A stretch of DNA of 64,000 bases from Desulfonatronovibrio magnus (GTDB taxonomy: Bacteria; Desulfobacterota; Desulfovibrionia; Desulfovibrionales; Desulfonatronovibrionaceae). Shown here in pieces: positions 52,614-62,005 of the stretch (position 1 is its first letter; every line of letters begins with the position of its first letter). The notes beneath the pieces were generated by a model, which had not been told where the DNA came from, ran no database searches, and saw nothing but the letters and a program-made list of their open reading frames with translations. Both the position numbers and the translations under genes were made by a program. The stretch covers positions 1 through 64,000 of the forward strand of contig NZ_JYNP01000017.1 of NCBI RefSeq assembly GCF_000934755.1, given 5' to 3'.

Positions 52614-52892
52614 TTACTGATCCTTATCAGTGACATCTTCAGCACCAATTCTCTTAATAAACTTGTCCCGGCAGTCATAGCTGCAAAAACAATGAACCTT
52701 ATCCTGTTCTTTTACCCTTATGTCACTGTTTTTATCAACATAAGTGCCGCAAACAGGATCTTTGACCATGATTCCATTGGCAGCCATTTTTTCCTGCTCT
52801 TTTATGGTCATGTCCTTTTTCTTTTTTTGATCATTGATGAGCAGTTTGTATAAAATAAAACCAACAACAGCGAGAATAATAAATTTGAGCAT
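52614..52892 (-). CDS. Small membrane-anchored YHS/TRASH-like metal-binding protein
   Basis: The 92-aa protein has one N-terminal transmembrane helix (LKFIILAVVGFILYKLLI) and then 'MVKDPVCGTYVDKNSDIRVK' and 'HCFCSYDCRDKFI', the C...C-x3-C arrangement of YHS/TRASH-type domains thought to bind heavy metals. Topology places the Cys domain in the cytosol if the short N-terminus faces out. It lies between transaldolase and folK, all minus strand. Confidence 0.75.
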   Translation of the reverse strand: MLKFIILAVVGFILYKLLINDQKKKKDMTIKEQEKMAANGIMVKDPVCGTYVDKNSDIRVKEQDKVHCFCSYDCRDKFIKRIGAEDVTDKDQ

Positions 52893-53063
52893 GGCAATTT
52901 CCTTGAAGTGTATTTGTTTAGGTCTTTATCACTACAGCGACACCTTGAGCAAATTATCGCGTCGGCCACCGGGGACAGGCATAAAGTCCCCTGGCTTAAT
53001 CTTTTATTTACGGATTATATCATCTTTGCAAGTGGTGCAGGAATAATCCCTGGTTTGAGAAAT

Positions 53064-53564
53064 CTACTCCGGTTGAAAAATGGTATAGTCTTTAACTTTG
53101 TAGCAAATTTTGCCCAGCACCATACTGATATTATCTCCATCGGGAAAAGTAAAATCCGGACAAATTTCACGAAGCGGAACAAGTACAAACGCCCTCTTAC
53201 GCATGGCTGGATGAGGAATAATAAGGTCATTAGTATTGATAATCATATTATCAAACCAGAGAATGTCCAGATCAATTATTCTCGGTCCCTTTTTCTGAAT
53301 ATCCAGCCGTCCCATAACCTTTTCAGTTTGTTTTAACAATTTTAAAAGGTGTTCAGGCGTAGTAAGGTCATCCACCTCCAGCTCAACGACCTGGTTGTAA
53401 AACCACGGCTGTTCTTTGACATCCTGAGGTTCGGTCTTGTAGACTTGAGATACCTTCCCTACCCGCACACCTTTAAATCGAGAAATAGATGCAATTGCAT
53501 TTTCCAGATTCTTGCTGCATAATCCGAGATTGGAGCCAAGGCTTAAAAAAACTTTTTGTGCCAC
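53064..53564 (-). CDS. folK: 6-hydroxymethyl-dihydropterin pyrophosphokinase
   Basis: The 166-aa enzyme has 'VFLSLGSNLGLCSKNLENAI', 'YKTEPQDVKEQPWFYNQVVE' and 'KGPRIIDLDILWFDNMIINT' with the conserved R..DLDIL, followed by 'IPHPAMRKRAFVLVPLREI'. It transfers pyrophosphate to the pterin in folate synthesis. Length is typical. Confidence 0.94.
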   Translation of the reverse strand: MAQKVFLSLGSNLGLCSKNLENAIASISRFKGVRVGKVSQVYKTEPQDVKEQPWFYNQVVELEVDDLTTPEHLLKLLKQTEKVMGRLDIQKKGPRIIDLDILWFDNMIINTNDLIIPHPAMRKRAFVLVPLREICPDFTFPDGDNISMVLGKICYKVKDYTIFQPE

Positions 53565-53639
53565 TGTTCATCTGTATTCTGTTTTAGGAATAAAGAGTAT
53601 CGTTGCCGTATCAAAACTATTTAGCGCTTTATTTTTATC

Positions 53640-53722
53640 AGAGCAAGTTGCAAAGTTTGAGCTGAAGTTGGTCCCGGAGTGCTTGTCCCCTGCTTACCTG
53701 CAAAAGGGCTTAACTATTACCT
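53640..53722. repeat. Family-B element end upstream of xerD
   Basis: TCCCGGAGTGCTTGTCCCCT and GGGCTTAACTATTAC match the right half of the MITE at 31230-31346 (inverse orientation). The other end is not clear, so this is a partial or decayed copy immediately before the xerD start. Confidence 0.55.
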
Positions 53723-53732
53723 CTTTTCTTAT

Positions 53733-54656
53733 ATGGATATCCACACCAAAACCAACTCACTTATTGAGAGCTTTCTGGAGCATATTTTAGTTATCAAAGG
53801 TTTGTCACGAGCAACAGTAAGTTCTTATGCTGAAGATTTGGCCGCGTTTCAAGGTTTTCTTTTAGAAAAGTCTCTTCAACTCAATAAGGTTAGTGAAAAC
53901 TCTATTTTTATTTATCTAATGCACCTGCGCGGCAAAGGACTGCAAAGCAGAAGTCTGGCCAGGCACATGGCTACCCTGCGCGGCTTTTTTTCTTTTTTGA
54001 AAGAATACAATCATTTAGATAATAACCCCACAGGTATTCTCGAAAACCCCAAACTGCCCAAATTGTTGCCAAAAGTTCTAAGCGTTGATGAAGTGGACAG
54101 TATTATCGACCAGCCTGATACTGCCACAAAGCTTGGTGTACGTGACAAGGCAATGCTGGAACTGCTTTACGCTGCAGGCCTGAGAGTTTCAGAAACAGCC
54201 TCTCTAAAGGTATTTCATTTTGATCCCCAGACAGGGATTGTCAGAGTATGGGGTAAAGGAGGAAAAGAACGTCTGGTTCCCTTGCATATGACCTGTATGA
54301 AGTGGTTAGAAAACTATCTGCAGAACTGGCGCTCTCTTTTCACCCCCAAAAAAGACTATATTTTCCTGAACCGTTCTGGAAATGGATTGACCAGACAGGG
54401 CATTTGGAAGATGATCAAAAAGTACGCCACGCAGGCCGGCATTCAAAAGGATGTATCCCCCCACACTTTGAGACACTCTTTTGCAACCCACCTGCTGGAA
54501 GGTGGTGCTGATCTGCGCACTGTGCAAATATTACTGGGACATTCCGATATAACAGCCACTGAAATATACACCCATATCCAGGCAGACAGGCTTAAGCCTG
54601 CACATGAAGCTTTTCATCCCCGATCCAAAACCAAACCTCGAAAAATCATTCCATGA
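53733..54656 (+). CDS. xerD: Tyrosine recombinase XerD-like
   Basis: From ATG 53733 the product is 307 aa. The N-terminal SAM-like core-binding domain ('FLEHILVIKGLSRATVSSYA') precedes the catalytic domain with Arg in AAGLRVSETASL, HTLRHSFATHLLEG, LLGHSDI and the nucleophile in TEIYTH. XerC/XerD resolve chromosome dimers at dif. The longer frame from 53679 begins inside a repeat and is rejected, although no strong ribosome-binding site precedes 53733. Its stop overlaps the next start (ATGA). Confidence 0.9.
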   Translation: MDIHTKTNSLIESFLEHILVIKGLSRATVSSYAEDLAAFQGFLLEKSLQLNKVSENSIFIYLMHLRGKGLQSRSLARHMATLRGFFSFLKEYNHLDNNPTGILENPKLPKLLPKVLSVDEVDSIIDQPDTATKLGVRDKAMLELLYAAGLRVSETASLKVFHFDPQTGIVRVWGKGGKERLVPLHMTCMKWLENYLQNWRSLFTPKKDYIFLNRSGNGLTRQGIWKMIKKYATQAGIQKDVSPHTLRHSFATHLLEGGADLRTVQILLGHSDITATEIYTHIQADRLKPAHEAFHPRSKTKPRKIIP

Positions 54657-57316
54657 AAAAAGAAAAAATCAAGGCTCCAACAGTTATTACCTGTCATGTT
54701 AATGCTGACTTTGATGCGTTGTCTTCCATCATTGCAGCTGGAAAAATTTATCCTGACTCAGTTCTAATATTTCCCGGAAGCCAGGAAAAAAACCTGAAAA
54801 ACTTCTTTATTCAAAGCGCGACATATCTATATAATTTTATGGCATTTAAAGATATTGATCCGGAAAGTGTAAAGCAGTTAATTGTCGTGGATACCAGGCA
54901 AAAGTCAAGGGTCAAACATGTAGCCCCCCTTCTCGACAAAAAAGATATTGAAATTCACCTTTATGATCACCATCCTGATTCTGAGGAAGATATCCATGGC
55001 AAGCTGGAAGTAATTAAACCCTGGGGATCCACAACAGCCATTATCTCGGAAATTCTCATGGAAAAGGAAGTTGAGCTTACTGAAGATGAAGCTACTATTC
55101 TCGGGCTGGGTATTTATGAAGATACCGGGTGCTTCACCTTCAACTCTACGACAACTCATGACTTCAAGGCTGCATCATGGCTTCTTTCTCAAGGCATGGA
55201 CCTGAATATGGTTTCTGACTTGACCAACAGGGATCTTTCAGCCGAGCAGATTTCAATACTTAATGCTCTTCTTGAGTCTGCCACTTCCCATAAAATAAAT
55301 GGAATTGACGTTGTGGTGGCTGAAGTTTCCCTGGACCATTATGTTGGTGACTTCGCCCTTCTGGCTCATAAACTTCTGGATATGGAAAATATCAGGGTTC
55401 TGTTTGCCATTAGCAGAATGCAGGACAGAGTTCATGTAGTGGCCAGAAGCAGGACCACGGATGTCAATGTTGGTAAAATATGTTCTTCCATGGGAGGAGG
55501 CGGGCATTCATTTGCAGCTTCCGCCACTATCAAGCATAAGTCACTGACCCAGGTTAAAGATGAGTTATTCGGTCTGCTTTACTCCCAGGTCAATCCTCAA
55601 ATACTTGTCACTCATCTTATGTCTTCCCCTTCGGTTAGTGTTGAGGAAAATAAAAGCCTCACTCACGCTTCAGAGATCATGACCAGGTTCGGACTTAAGG
55701 CAGTGCCGATTATCAGCAAGAAAGACGGAATCTGTACCGGCATCCTGGAACATCAGACTGCTGACAAGGCTGTTGGACATGGGCTGGGTAAAGTATCCAT
55801 CAAAGAATATATGATTACTGATTTTAAAACTCTGACCAGCAATGATGATATTTATAATGTTATGGAAATCATCATAGGTCAGAGACAACGCCTGATTCCC
55901 ATTGTTGAAGATGATAAACTCACAGGGGTTGTGACCCGGACTGATCTGATAAATAATATCATCAAAGAACCGGCCCGCATTCCAGAAACCCTGCTTCCTG
56001 AAAAAAAGCGAGAAAGAAATATTAAGAAGATTCTACGGGACAGACTTCCTGATAAAATTTACAACCTTTTGGATGAGTGTGGCAGGATTGCCCGGGATAT
56101 GGGTTATGAACTCTTCATTGTGGGCGGTTTTGTCAGAGACATTCTGCTGGACAGGGACAATCTTGATGTTGACCTTGTAGTGGAAGGTGATGGAATTGCA
56201 TATGCCAGAAAACTGGCTACCGAGCTTGGAGGACGGGTACGGGCCCATCATAAGTTTCAAACCGCTGTGGTGATTATGGACGATGAGCAGAAGATTGATG
56301 TTGCTACAGCAAGGCTGGAATACTATGAACACCCTGCTGCCCTGCCCACTGTGGAACTTTCTTCCATAAAGATGGATCTATACCGCCGTGATTTCAGTAT
56401 AAACGCCCTGGCAGCCCACCTTAATCCTGATAACTTCGGCAAACTTGTAGATTTTTTCGGAGGACAACGAGACATAAAGGACAAGGTTATCAGAGTGCTA
56501 CACTCCTTGAGCTTTGTAGAAGATCCCACCAGAATTATAAGAGCCATCAGGTTTGAACAGCGTTTTTCTTTCAGAATTGGGGCCCAGACTGAAAAACTTA
56601 TAAAAAATGCGGTGGACCTCAACATCTTTCATAAGCTCTCTGGAAGCAGAATATTTCATGAACTGAGGATGATTTTCGAGGAAAATAACCCTCTTGGATG
56701 TATTTCCAGAATGGAAAACTTTGGTCTCTTGCGTAACATTCATCCCCTGCTTAAACTTACTCCAGGTATCAATAATATTATGCTGGAAACAGAAAAAGTG
56801 ATCAACTGGTTTCAGCTGCTTTATACCGAAGAAGTATTAAACAAATGGATGCTTTATCTTTTGGGCCTGCTTAACACCATAAACGATACCCAGGTCAAGA
56901 TTATTTTCAACAGGTTTAATCTTTCCCAAAAGCAGGAAAACAGTTTTTTTATTCTCAGAGAGCAGATTAGGGATGCAGTTGCTAAGCTTTACAGATGGCA
57001 CAAGGAAAAAGGCAGGTTAAGTCTCTTAAGTGATATACTTGGACCTCTGCCGATAGAAGGACTTCTTTTTGTGATGGCCAGAACCAAAAGCGAAGAATTG
57101 AAGAAAAAAATATCTTATTACATAACAAAACTAAGAAATATTGAAACCCAACTCTCAGGAAAAGACCTTAAAAACATGGGTATAGAGCCTGGTCCTGTTT
57201 TTGGAAAGATCCTGCATGAGCTTAAGTCGGCGCAAATAGACGGGCTGCCATGTGATAGACAAACACAAATAGACTGGGTGAAAAATCATTATCCTGATGA
57301 ACTGCCCAAAGAATAA
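54653..57316 (+). CDS. DHH phosphoesterase - CBS pair - tRNA nucleotidyltransferase (A-adding type) fusion
   Basis: The 887-aa protein has three parts. Residues 1-310 are a DHH/DHHA1 phosphoesterase (CHVNADFDALSS, VVDTRQ, LYDHHPD, GGGGHSFAASA). Residues 318-440 are two CBS repeats ('SEIMTRFGLKAVPIISKKDG' and 'QRQRLIPIVEDDKLTGVVTR'). From about 483 it is a poly(A)-polymerase/CCA-enzyme head ('FIVGGFVRDILLDRDNLDVD', with DxD) plus the RNA-binding neck. Fusions like this are known as A-adding enzymes in Aquifex and deltaproteobacteria, with the DHH part acting as nanoRNase. The CBS pair suggests adenine-nucleotide control. Which base is added cannot be read with certainty. Confidence 0.88.
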   Translation: MKKEKIKAPTVITCHVNADFDALSSIIAAGKIYPDSVLIFPGSQEKNLKNFFIQSATYLYNFMAFKDIDPESVKQLIVVDTRQKSRVKHVAPLLDKKDIEIHLYDHHPDSEEDIHGKLEVIKPWGSTTAIISEILMEKEVELTEDEATILGLGIYEDTGCFTFNSTTTHDFKAASWLLSQGMDLNMVSDLTNRDLSAEQISILNALLESATSHKINGIDVVVAEVSLDHYVGDFALLAHKLLDMENIRVLFAISRMQDRVHVVARSRTTDVNVGKICSSMGGGGHSFAASATIKHKSLTQVKDELFGLLYSQVNPQILVTHLMSSPSVSVEENKSLTHASEIMTRFGLKAVPIISKKDGICTGILEHQTADKAVGHGLGKVSIKEYMITDFKTLTSNDDIYNVMEIIIGQRQRLIPIVEDDKLTGVVTRTDLINNIIKEPARIPETLLPEKKRERNIKKILRDRLPDKIYNLLDECGRIARDMGYELFIVGGFVRDILLDRDNLDVDLVVEGDGIAYARKLATELGGRVRAHHKFQTAVVIMDDEQKIDVATARLEYYEHPAALPTVELSSIKMDLYRRDFSINALAAHLNPDNFGKLVDFFGGQRDIKDKVIRVLHSLSFVEDPTRIIRAIRFEQRFSFRIGAQTEKLIKNAVDLNIFHKLSGSRIFHELRMIFEENNPLGCISRMENFGLLRNIHPLLKLTPGINNIMLETEKVINWFQLLYTEEVLNKWMLYLLGLLNTINDTQVKIIFNRFNLSQKQENSFFILREQIRDAVAKLYRWHKEKGRLSLLSDILGPLPIEGLLFVMARTKSEELKKKISYYITKLRNIETQLSGKDLKNMGIEPGPVFGKILHELKSAQIDGLPCDRQTQIDWVKNHYPDELPKE

Positions 57317-57328
57317 TAATTCATCATG

Positions 57329-57360
57329 GCCCTCTCACAGAAGTAAAACTTTGTGAGGGC
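57329..57360. terminator. Hairpin between convergent genes, possible bidirectional terminator
   Basis: GCCCTC(TC)ACA pairs with TGTGAGGGC around an AT-rich loop exactly between two convergent stop codons. There is no T run of note, so the assignment is weak. Confidence 0.35.
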
Positions 57361-60300
57361 TTAAGTTGCCCTTAGTTCTATTTCCAATCTTTCACTCAAG
57401 CGCTCAAACTCATACTCAATCCGCTGGCCCAGGTCTCGATACAACTCAATATCGCCATTTTTTCCGGCCTCTTCCAGTTGTTCGCATACATCAGCCAAGG
57501 CCTGGGCTGAGATGGTCATGGCTGATCCCTTAATAGCATGAGCATATTCCTGAACACCAATAGAGCTGCCTTCTGCTATAACCCTTGCCATTTCCACCAT
57601 TCGCTGTCTATTCTGTTCAAGAAAACCTTTAAGAATATTTACTGCCAGTTCTTTGTCACCACCAACCCGATTCATATACATGGACATGTTAAAAACATAG
57701 AGATCAGAGTCAGTTTTTGTAGCATCATCTGGATCTATACTGATTTTTTCTACAGCCTGAGAGCTGATTGCCCTGCCGTTAACTTTCTCTTTCAACACTG
57801 TTTTTTGAGTCTTAGCACTCTGGTTACCGTCCTGAGCCGGCAACCATTTTTCCAGAATTTCAGCCAGTACATCTGGCTCCAGCGGCTTGGTCATATAGTC
57901 ATCCATTCCTGCTTCCATGCACTTTTCACGGTAACCCTGCACTGCATGGGCAGTAAGAGCGATGATGGGAATTCTTGACTGACGAGGTTCTGATTTGCCG
58001 GCAGTATTATCAATATCTTCAGTTTCTGCATTTAATTCCAGTTTGCGAATCTCTTGTGTTGCTGTCAAACCGTCCATCACCGGCATCTGCATGTCCATGA
58101 GGACCAAATCATAGGGAATGGTCTGTATGGCCTGGACTGCTTCGGAGCCATTAGTCACAGCATCAGCGGATAGACCCAGGTTGTTCAGCATGGCCAGTGC
58201 CACCTGCTGGTTGATATGATTATCTTCTGCCAGGAGAACGCGGACATTTAAACGGGAAAAATCTTTCTGGTCCTCAGTATTTTCCCTGACCATCCTTAGA
58301 GCATGTCCCCCTTTTAATTCCTCCATGGCAGGCAGTGCAGATTCCTGAGCATCCTGGTCATATTGCAGCTGAACAGTAAACCAGAATGTAGCTCCTTGCC
58401 CCTCGATACTTTTTACACCTATCTGACCGCCCATCATTTCTGCCAGCTGTCTTGAAATAGCCAGGCCCAATCCAGTACCGCCAAATCTTCGAGTTATGGA
58501 AGCATCCACCTGAGAAAAGCTTTGAAACAGATTGTCCACCTTGTCTGCAGGAATTCCTATGCCGGTATCCTGGACAGTGAAAAGAAGGGTTATGACTGAA
58601 ATACCGGCATGTGGATCTTCTTTAGGCTGGTGCCCTTTTGAATTGAGAAAGTCTTTGGATTCAGGCAGTTCAAAAACATCTGAAACACTGTCTGCAGAGC
58701 TATGTTTATGATCTGCAGCATTGGATGAAGTCAAAATCTCAGGTATTTTTTCAGCCATGCTCACTCGAAGCACCACCTCCCCCTGCTCTGTAAACTTTAT
58801 GGCATTGCCGACCAGATTGGTCAGGATCTGCCTGAGTCGGCCGGAATCCCCCAACAGAAGGTCCGGAACGTCTGGATCTGCAGTGCATATAAACTCCAGG
58901 TCCTTTTCCTCGGCTTTAAAGGCCATCATGGACGCAAAATTATCCAGCATGTCCCTCAGGCTGAAATTCAGATCTTCCAAATCCAGCTTGCCTGACTCAA
59001 TTTTAGAAAAGTCCAGGATATCATTGATCAGAGACAGCAGGGCCCGGCCACTGGAACGGGCTGTTTCTGCATAACGTCGCTGAGTTTCATCGAGCTCTGT
59101 GTTAAGAAGCAGGCCGGTCATTCCAATGACCCCGTTCATGGGAGTTCTAATTTCATGGCTCATATTAGCCAGAAAATCACTTTTTGCCTTATTGGCTATA
59201 TCTGCCTGATTTCTCGCTATTATCAGCTTCTCCTGATCTCTTTTTCTCTCAGTGATGTCCTGCTGTATGCCAAACCATCGACTGTCACCATTATCAAAAA
59301 AAACAGGAGTCGATTCAATAAGGGCAAAGCTTTCCTCACCTTCAACGATGATCCGGCCTTCCCAGGAAAAACGTTTTTGTTCCTGGTAAGCCTCTTGGTT
59401 ATGCAAAAAAAAGTTCTCCAGATCCTGGGGATGTATTGCCTGAAAAGCAACTTGGGCATCAGCCAGCACATCTTCACGGCGAATTTTATTCATGGCACAC
59501 CACCCGTCGCTGACATACTCAAATTTCTGACTTCCATCCGGCCTTATCCAAACTACATATACACCCACCGATACATGTTCTACCAGATCGTTAAAGCGTT
59601 TTAAGCTCTCACTCAATGCCTCTTCAGCACGCTTGCGGTCGGTAATATCGGCCAGTACACCCTCCCAGACAGTTGATCCATCGGAAAGTGTGCGTGGTTT
59701 GGATTCAGCGGTTATCCATTTGACTTCACCATTGACCACAACCCTTGTTTCACCGAAAAATGGTTTCTTTTCCTCAAAGGTTCTTGCATTAAGGGCAATC
59801 CAGTCATCAAAATCATCAGGGTGAACACATGCAAACGCCTTCAGCGGATCAGAGACAGCCTCCTGGCGGGTCAGTCCTGTCAGTTCAAGAAAACGGCTGC
59901 TCATGAATGCAAAGCTGGCCATACCCCCATGGGGAGGCTGCACCATGGTATAGGTGCCCACGGGAATGTTTTCGGTCAGATCATAGGCTGTCTTCTCCAG
60001 TCTTTTCTCCGCGATGCGCAACGCCTCTTCGGCCTGTTTCCGGGCGCTTTGGTCGTACATGTAGCTGCGAATAGCAGTCAGGATACCATTTTCATTGCGA
60101 ATCAACATATTGAAGTCATAAACCCAGATGTAGCGCCCATCTTTAGTCTTTACCCTGTAAGACTGTTCAAATGAGTCACTATTATTTTCAACCTCCATCT
60201 GGATTTTTTTAATGAGCTCTTCCCGATCATCAGGATGGACAATCTTTATAAATGAAAAATCTGAATTAAGCAGCTCTTCCGGGCTGTATCCAAGAATATA

Positions 60301-61752
60301 TTCAACATTGGACGAGACTCTTGTTAAAGGCAGGTTATCGTAAGGTTCAGAACCCCACTCCATGGTGAATACCGGTCCTTCGGCAAAAAGGTTACGTTCC
60401 TTTTCCAGTTCATCCACAGCTTTCTTTTGTTCAGTAATATCTCTGCTGATACCGAAGATGCCGCATACATCTTTTTTATCGTCAAAAATTGGCCATTTAT
60501 TGGTCTGGACATAACCCTTTTCACCATCTGCAGTATAATACGGGTTAACTTTGTTCAGAATGGGGATTCCTTCTTTGAAGACAGGCTTTTCTTCCTCATT
60601 GTATACTTTAGCAGTTTCATGTGGAAATACTTCAAAATCGTGCTTGCCTATCATTTCTTTCCAGTGATTATGGCTGGTAATATCGGCAAGGGTTTGACTG
60701 CAAAAGAGGAATCGACTGTTGATGTCTTTGTAATAAATAAAATCACTTGTTTGTTTGAGAATAATTTCAAGTCCGTGACTCAGGAGGTGACGTTCTGTCC
60801 TGGCTTTGTCCATTCTGTAGAGCATAAAAACTATGAGTGCAGTAAAGGCAAGGATAGTCAGGGCAACAAGCAGGTAGGTCCAGACCAGAGGGGTCAAGAG
60901 AAACGGGTAAGTACTCCAGCCTGCAGAGGGTATCCCGGCAACCTGCCAGCTTCCGTAGGGAAGTTCTATCAACTGGGTTAGAGGATCACTTTCAAAAACC
61001 AGAGAATCTCCCCAAAAAATATCTCCCTCAGGCCCGAGGGCGTTTCTCCCTCTGATGGCCATGCGCAAAGCTTCATGGTCTTCTGTAATCCCTGCCCCCG
61101 AGATAATCGCATCACTATTCATAACCACAGAGGCAAAACCCCAGAATTTGTCCTGAGAAGGGGCTTTTTCTTTGCTGTAGATGGGGATTCGGGCAATAAT
61201 TCCCTCTCCTCCCTGGACAAGTGCAAGAGGACCTGCCAGTACAATTTCATTGATCTTTAGGGCCCGTTCAACTGCTTTCAACTGCTCGGGAACAGTTCTG
61301 TAATCTAACCCGATGGCAGCTTCATTACCTTCAATGGGATACATAAACTGAATGACCATGTCTCTCGCAAGACCGATGTTTCTTAAGTCATCCTCACCTC
61401 TGAACTGCACCTCCATGGCCCGGGCAAAATCATCCTGAGTCAGGTCTGGATTCATGGCCACCAGGGCCCTAACAGCAGATACTTTATGAATATTTGCGTA
61501 CAGCCTCGACTTAAGAGATGCTGTCATGACCTCAAGTTCCTGTTGAACTGTTGCCATTTCCTGCTGTTTTAACCTTTCAGATTCAAAACGAACAAGCAGC
61601 ACTCCAACTACCACAAACATGCATAAAAGAATTGCTAACAAAGCCGTGCCAAGATTAGCAAGGTTTCGTGCAGCCTTGTTGAAGGTCGAAGCTTGATCAT
61701 GGAGAGATTGGCTTTCTTTTAAAAATAAGTCAGCAAATCGTTTAATTTCCAT
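57361..61752 (-). CDS. CHASE-domain multi-PAS hybrid histidine kinase with REC and Hpt
   Basis: The 1463-aa protein has a transmembrane helix near 32-55, an extracytoplasmic CHASE-like domain (about 80-270; 'EAAIGLDYRTVPEQLKAVER', 'VLAGPLALVQGGEGIIARIP'), a second helix near 285-315, four PAS domains (about 325-835, each ending in a 'DITxxK' type hinge), HisKA with phospho-His near 866 (NMSHEIRTPMNG), HATPase ('GGTGLGLAISRQLAEMMGG'), receiver with Asp near 1220 (LVLMDMQMPVMDG) and Hpt with His near 1405 (YAHAIKGSAM). This is a complete phosphorelay in one chain; the final response regulator must be elsewhere. It appears monocistronic. Confidence 0.9.
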   Translation of the reverse strand: MEIKRFADLFLKESQSLHDQASTFNKAARNLANLGTALLAILLCMFVVVGVLLVRFESERLKQQEMATVQQELEVMTASLKSRLYANIHKVSAVRALVAMNPDLTQDDFARAMEVQFRGEDDLRNIGLARDMVIQFMYPIEGNEAAIGLDYRTVPEQLKAVERALKINEIVLAGPLALVQGGEGIIARIPIYSKEKAPSQDKFWGFASVVMNSDAIISGAGITEDHEALRMAIRGRNALGPEGDIFWGDSLVFESDPLTQLIELPYGSWQVAGIPSAGWSTYPFLLTPLVWTYLLVALTILAFTALIVFMLYRMDKARTERHLLSHGLEIILKQTSDFIYYKDINSRFLFCSQTLADITSHNHWKEMIGKHDFEVFPHETAKVYNEEEKPVFKEGIPILNKVNPYYTADGEKGYVQTNKWPIFDDKKDVCGIFGISRDITEQKKAVDELEKERNLFAEGPVFTMEWGSEPYDNLPLTRVSSNVEYILGYSPEELLNSDFSFIKIVHPDDREELIKKIQMEVENNSDSFEQSYRVKTKDGRYIWVYDFNMLIRNENGILTAIRSYMYDQSARKQAEEALRIAEKRLEKTAYDLTENIPVGTYTMVQPPHGGMASFAFMSSRFLELTGLTRQEAVSDPLKAFACVHPDDFDDWIALNARTFEEKKPFFGETRVVVNGEVKWITAESKPRTLSDGSTVWEGVLADITDRKRAEEALSESLKRFNDLVEHVSVGVYVVWIRPDGSQKFEYVSDGWCAMNKIRREDVLADAQVAFQAIHPQDLENFFLHNQEAYQEQKRFSWEGRIIVEGEESFALIESTPVFFDNGDSRWFGIQQDITERKRDQEKLIIARNQADIANKAKSDFLANMSHEIRTPMNGVIGMTGLLLNTELDETQRRYAETARSSGRALLSLINDILDFSKIESGKLDLEDLNFSLRDMLDNFASMMAFKAEEKDLEFICTADPDVPDLLLGDSGRLRQILTNLVGNAIKFTEQGEVVLRVSMAEKIPEILTSSNAADHKHSSADSVSDVFELPESKDFLNSKGHQPKEDPHAGISVITLLFTVQDTGIGIPADKVDNLFQSFSQVDASITRRFGGTGLGLAISRQLAEMMGGQIGVKSIEGQGATFWFTVQLQYDQDAQESALPAMEELKGGHALRMVRENTEDQKDFSRLNVRVLLAEDNHINQQVALAMLNNLGLSADAVTNGSEAVQAIQTIPYDLVLMDMQMPVMDGLTATQEIRKLELNAETEDIDNTAGKSEPRQSRIPIIALTAHAVQGYREKCMEAGMDDYMTKPLEPDVLAEILEKWLPAQDGNQSAKTQKTVLKEKVNGRAISSQAVEKISIDPDDATKTDSDLYVFNMSMYMNRVGGDKELAVNILKGFLEQNRQRMVEMARVIAEGSSIGVQEYAHAIKGSAMTISAQALADVCEQLEEAGKNGDIELYRDLGQRIEYEFERLSERLEIELRAT

Positions 61753-61849
61753 GCCATTATCTCCCCATTTTAAGTGGTTTTCAAACTGAAACGGTTCTTT
61801 ATCCTTTTGGCGATGTCAATCTGCACAATTATTTGTCAACATATTGAGA

Positions 61850-61965
61850 TACGCCTCCTCTTTCTTCCTTTGCGCCCTTTGCGTCTTGAGCTCGCCCGGT
61901 TGAATAGGCCTTCGGTCTACGGCAAAGCCGTATTCAACTGGGTAAATCTTCGAACGGGCGGTTAG
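61850..61965. repeat. Intergenic hairpin with GACGCAAAGGGCGCAAAGG motif
   Basis: CCCGGTTGAATA (61895-61906) and TATTCAACTGGG (61931-61942) pair at 11 of 12 positions around GGCCTTCGG...GGCAAAGCC. Next to it, the minus strand carries GACGCAAAGGGCGCAAAGG, a motif I remember as common in dispersed repeats of deltaproteobacteria. No second copy was seen here. Confidence 0.5.
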
Positions 61966-62005
61966 AATCTCTTTTTTTTGAGTTGCCGGCATAGCCCGCA
62001 TAAGA

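Noticed and set aside
53679-53732. Upstream start for xerD adding 18 residues
   Set aside because: The extension lies in repeat DNA and encodes a sequence not seen in Xer recombinases.
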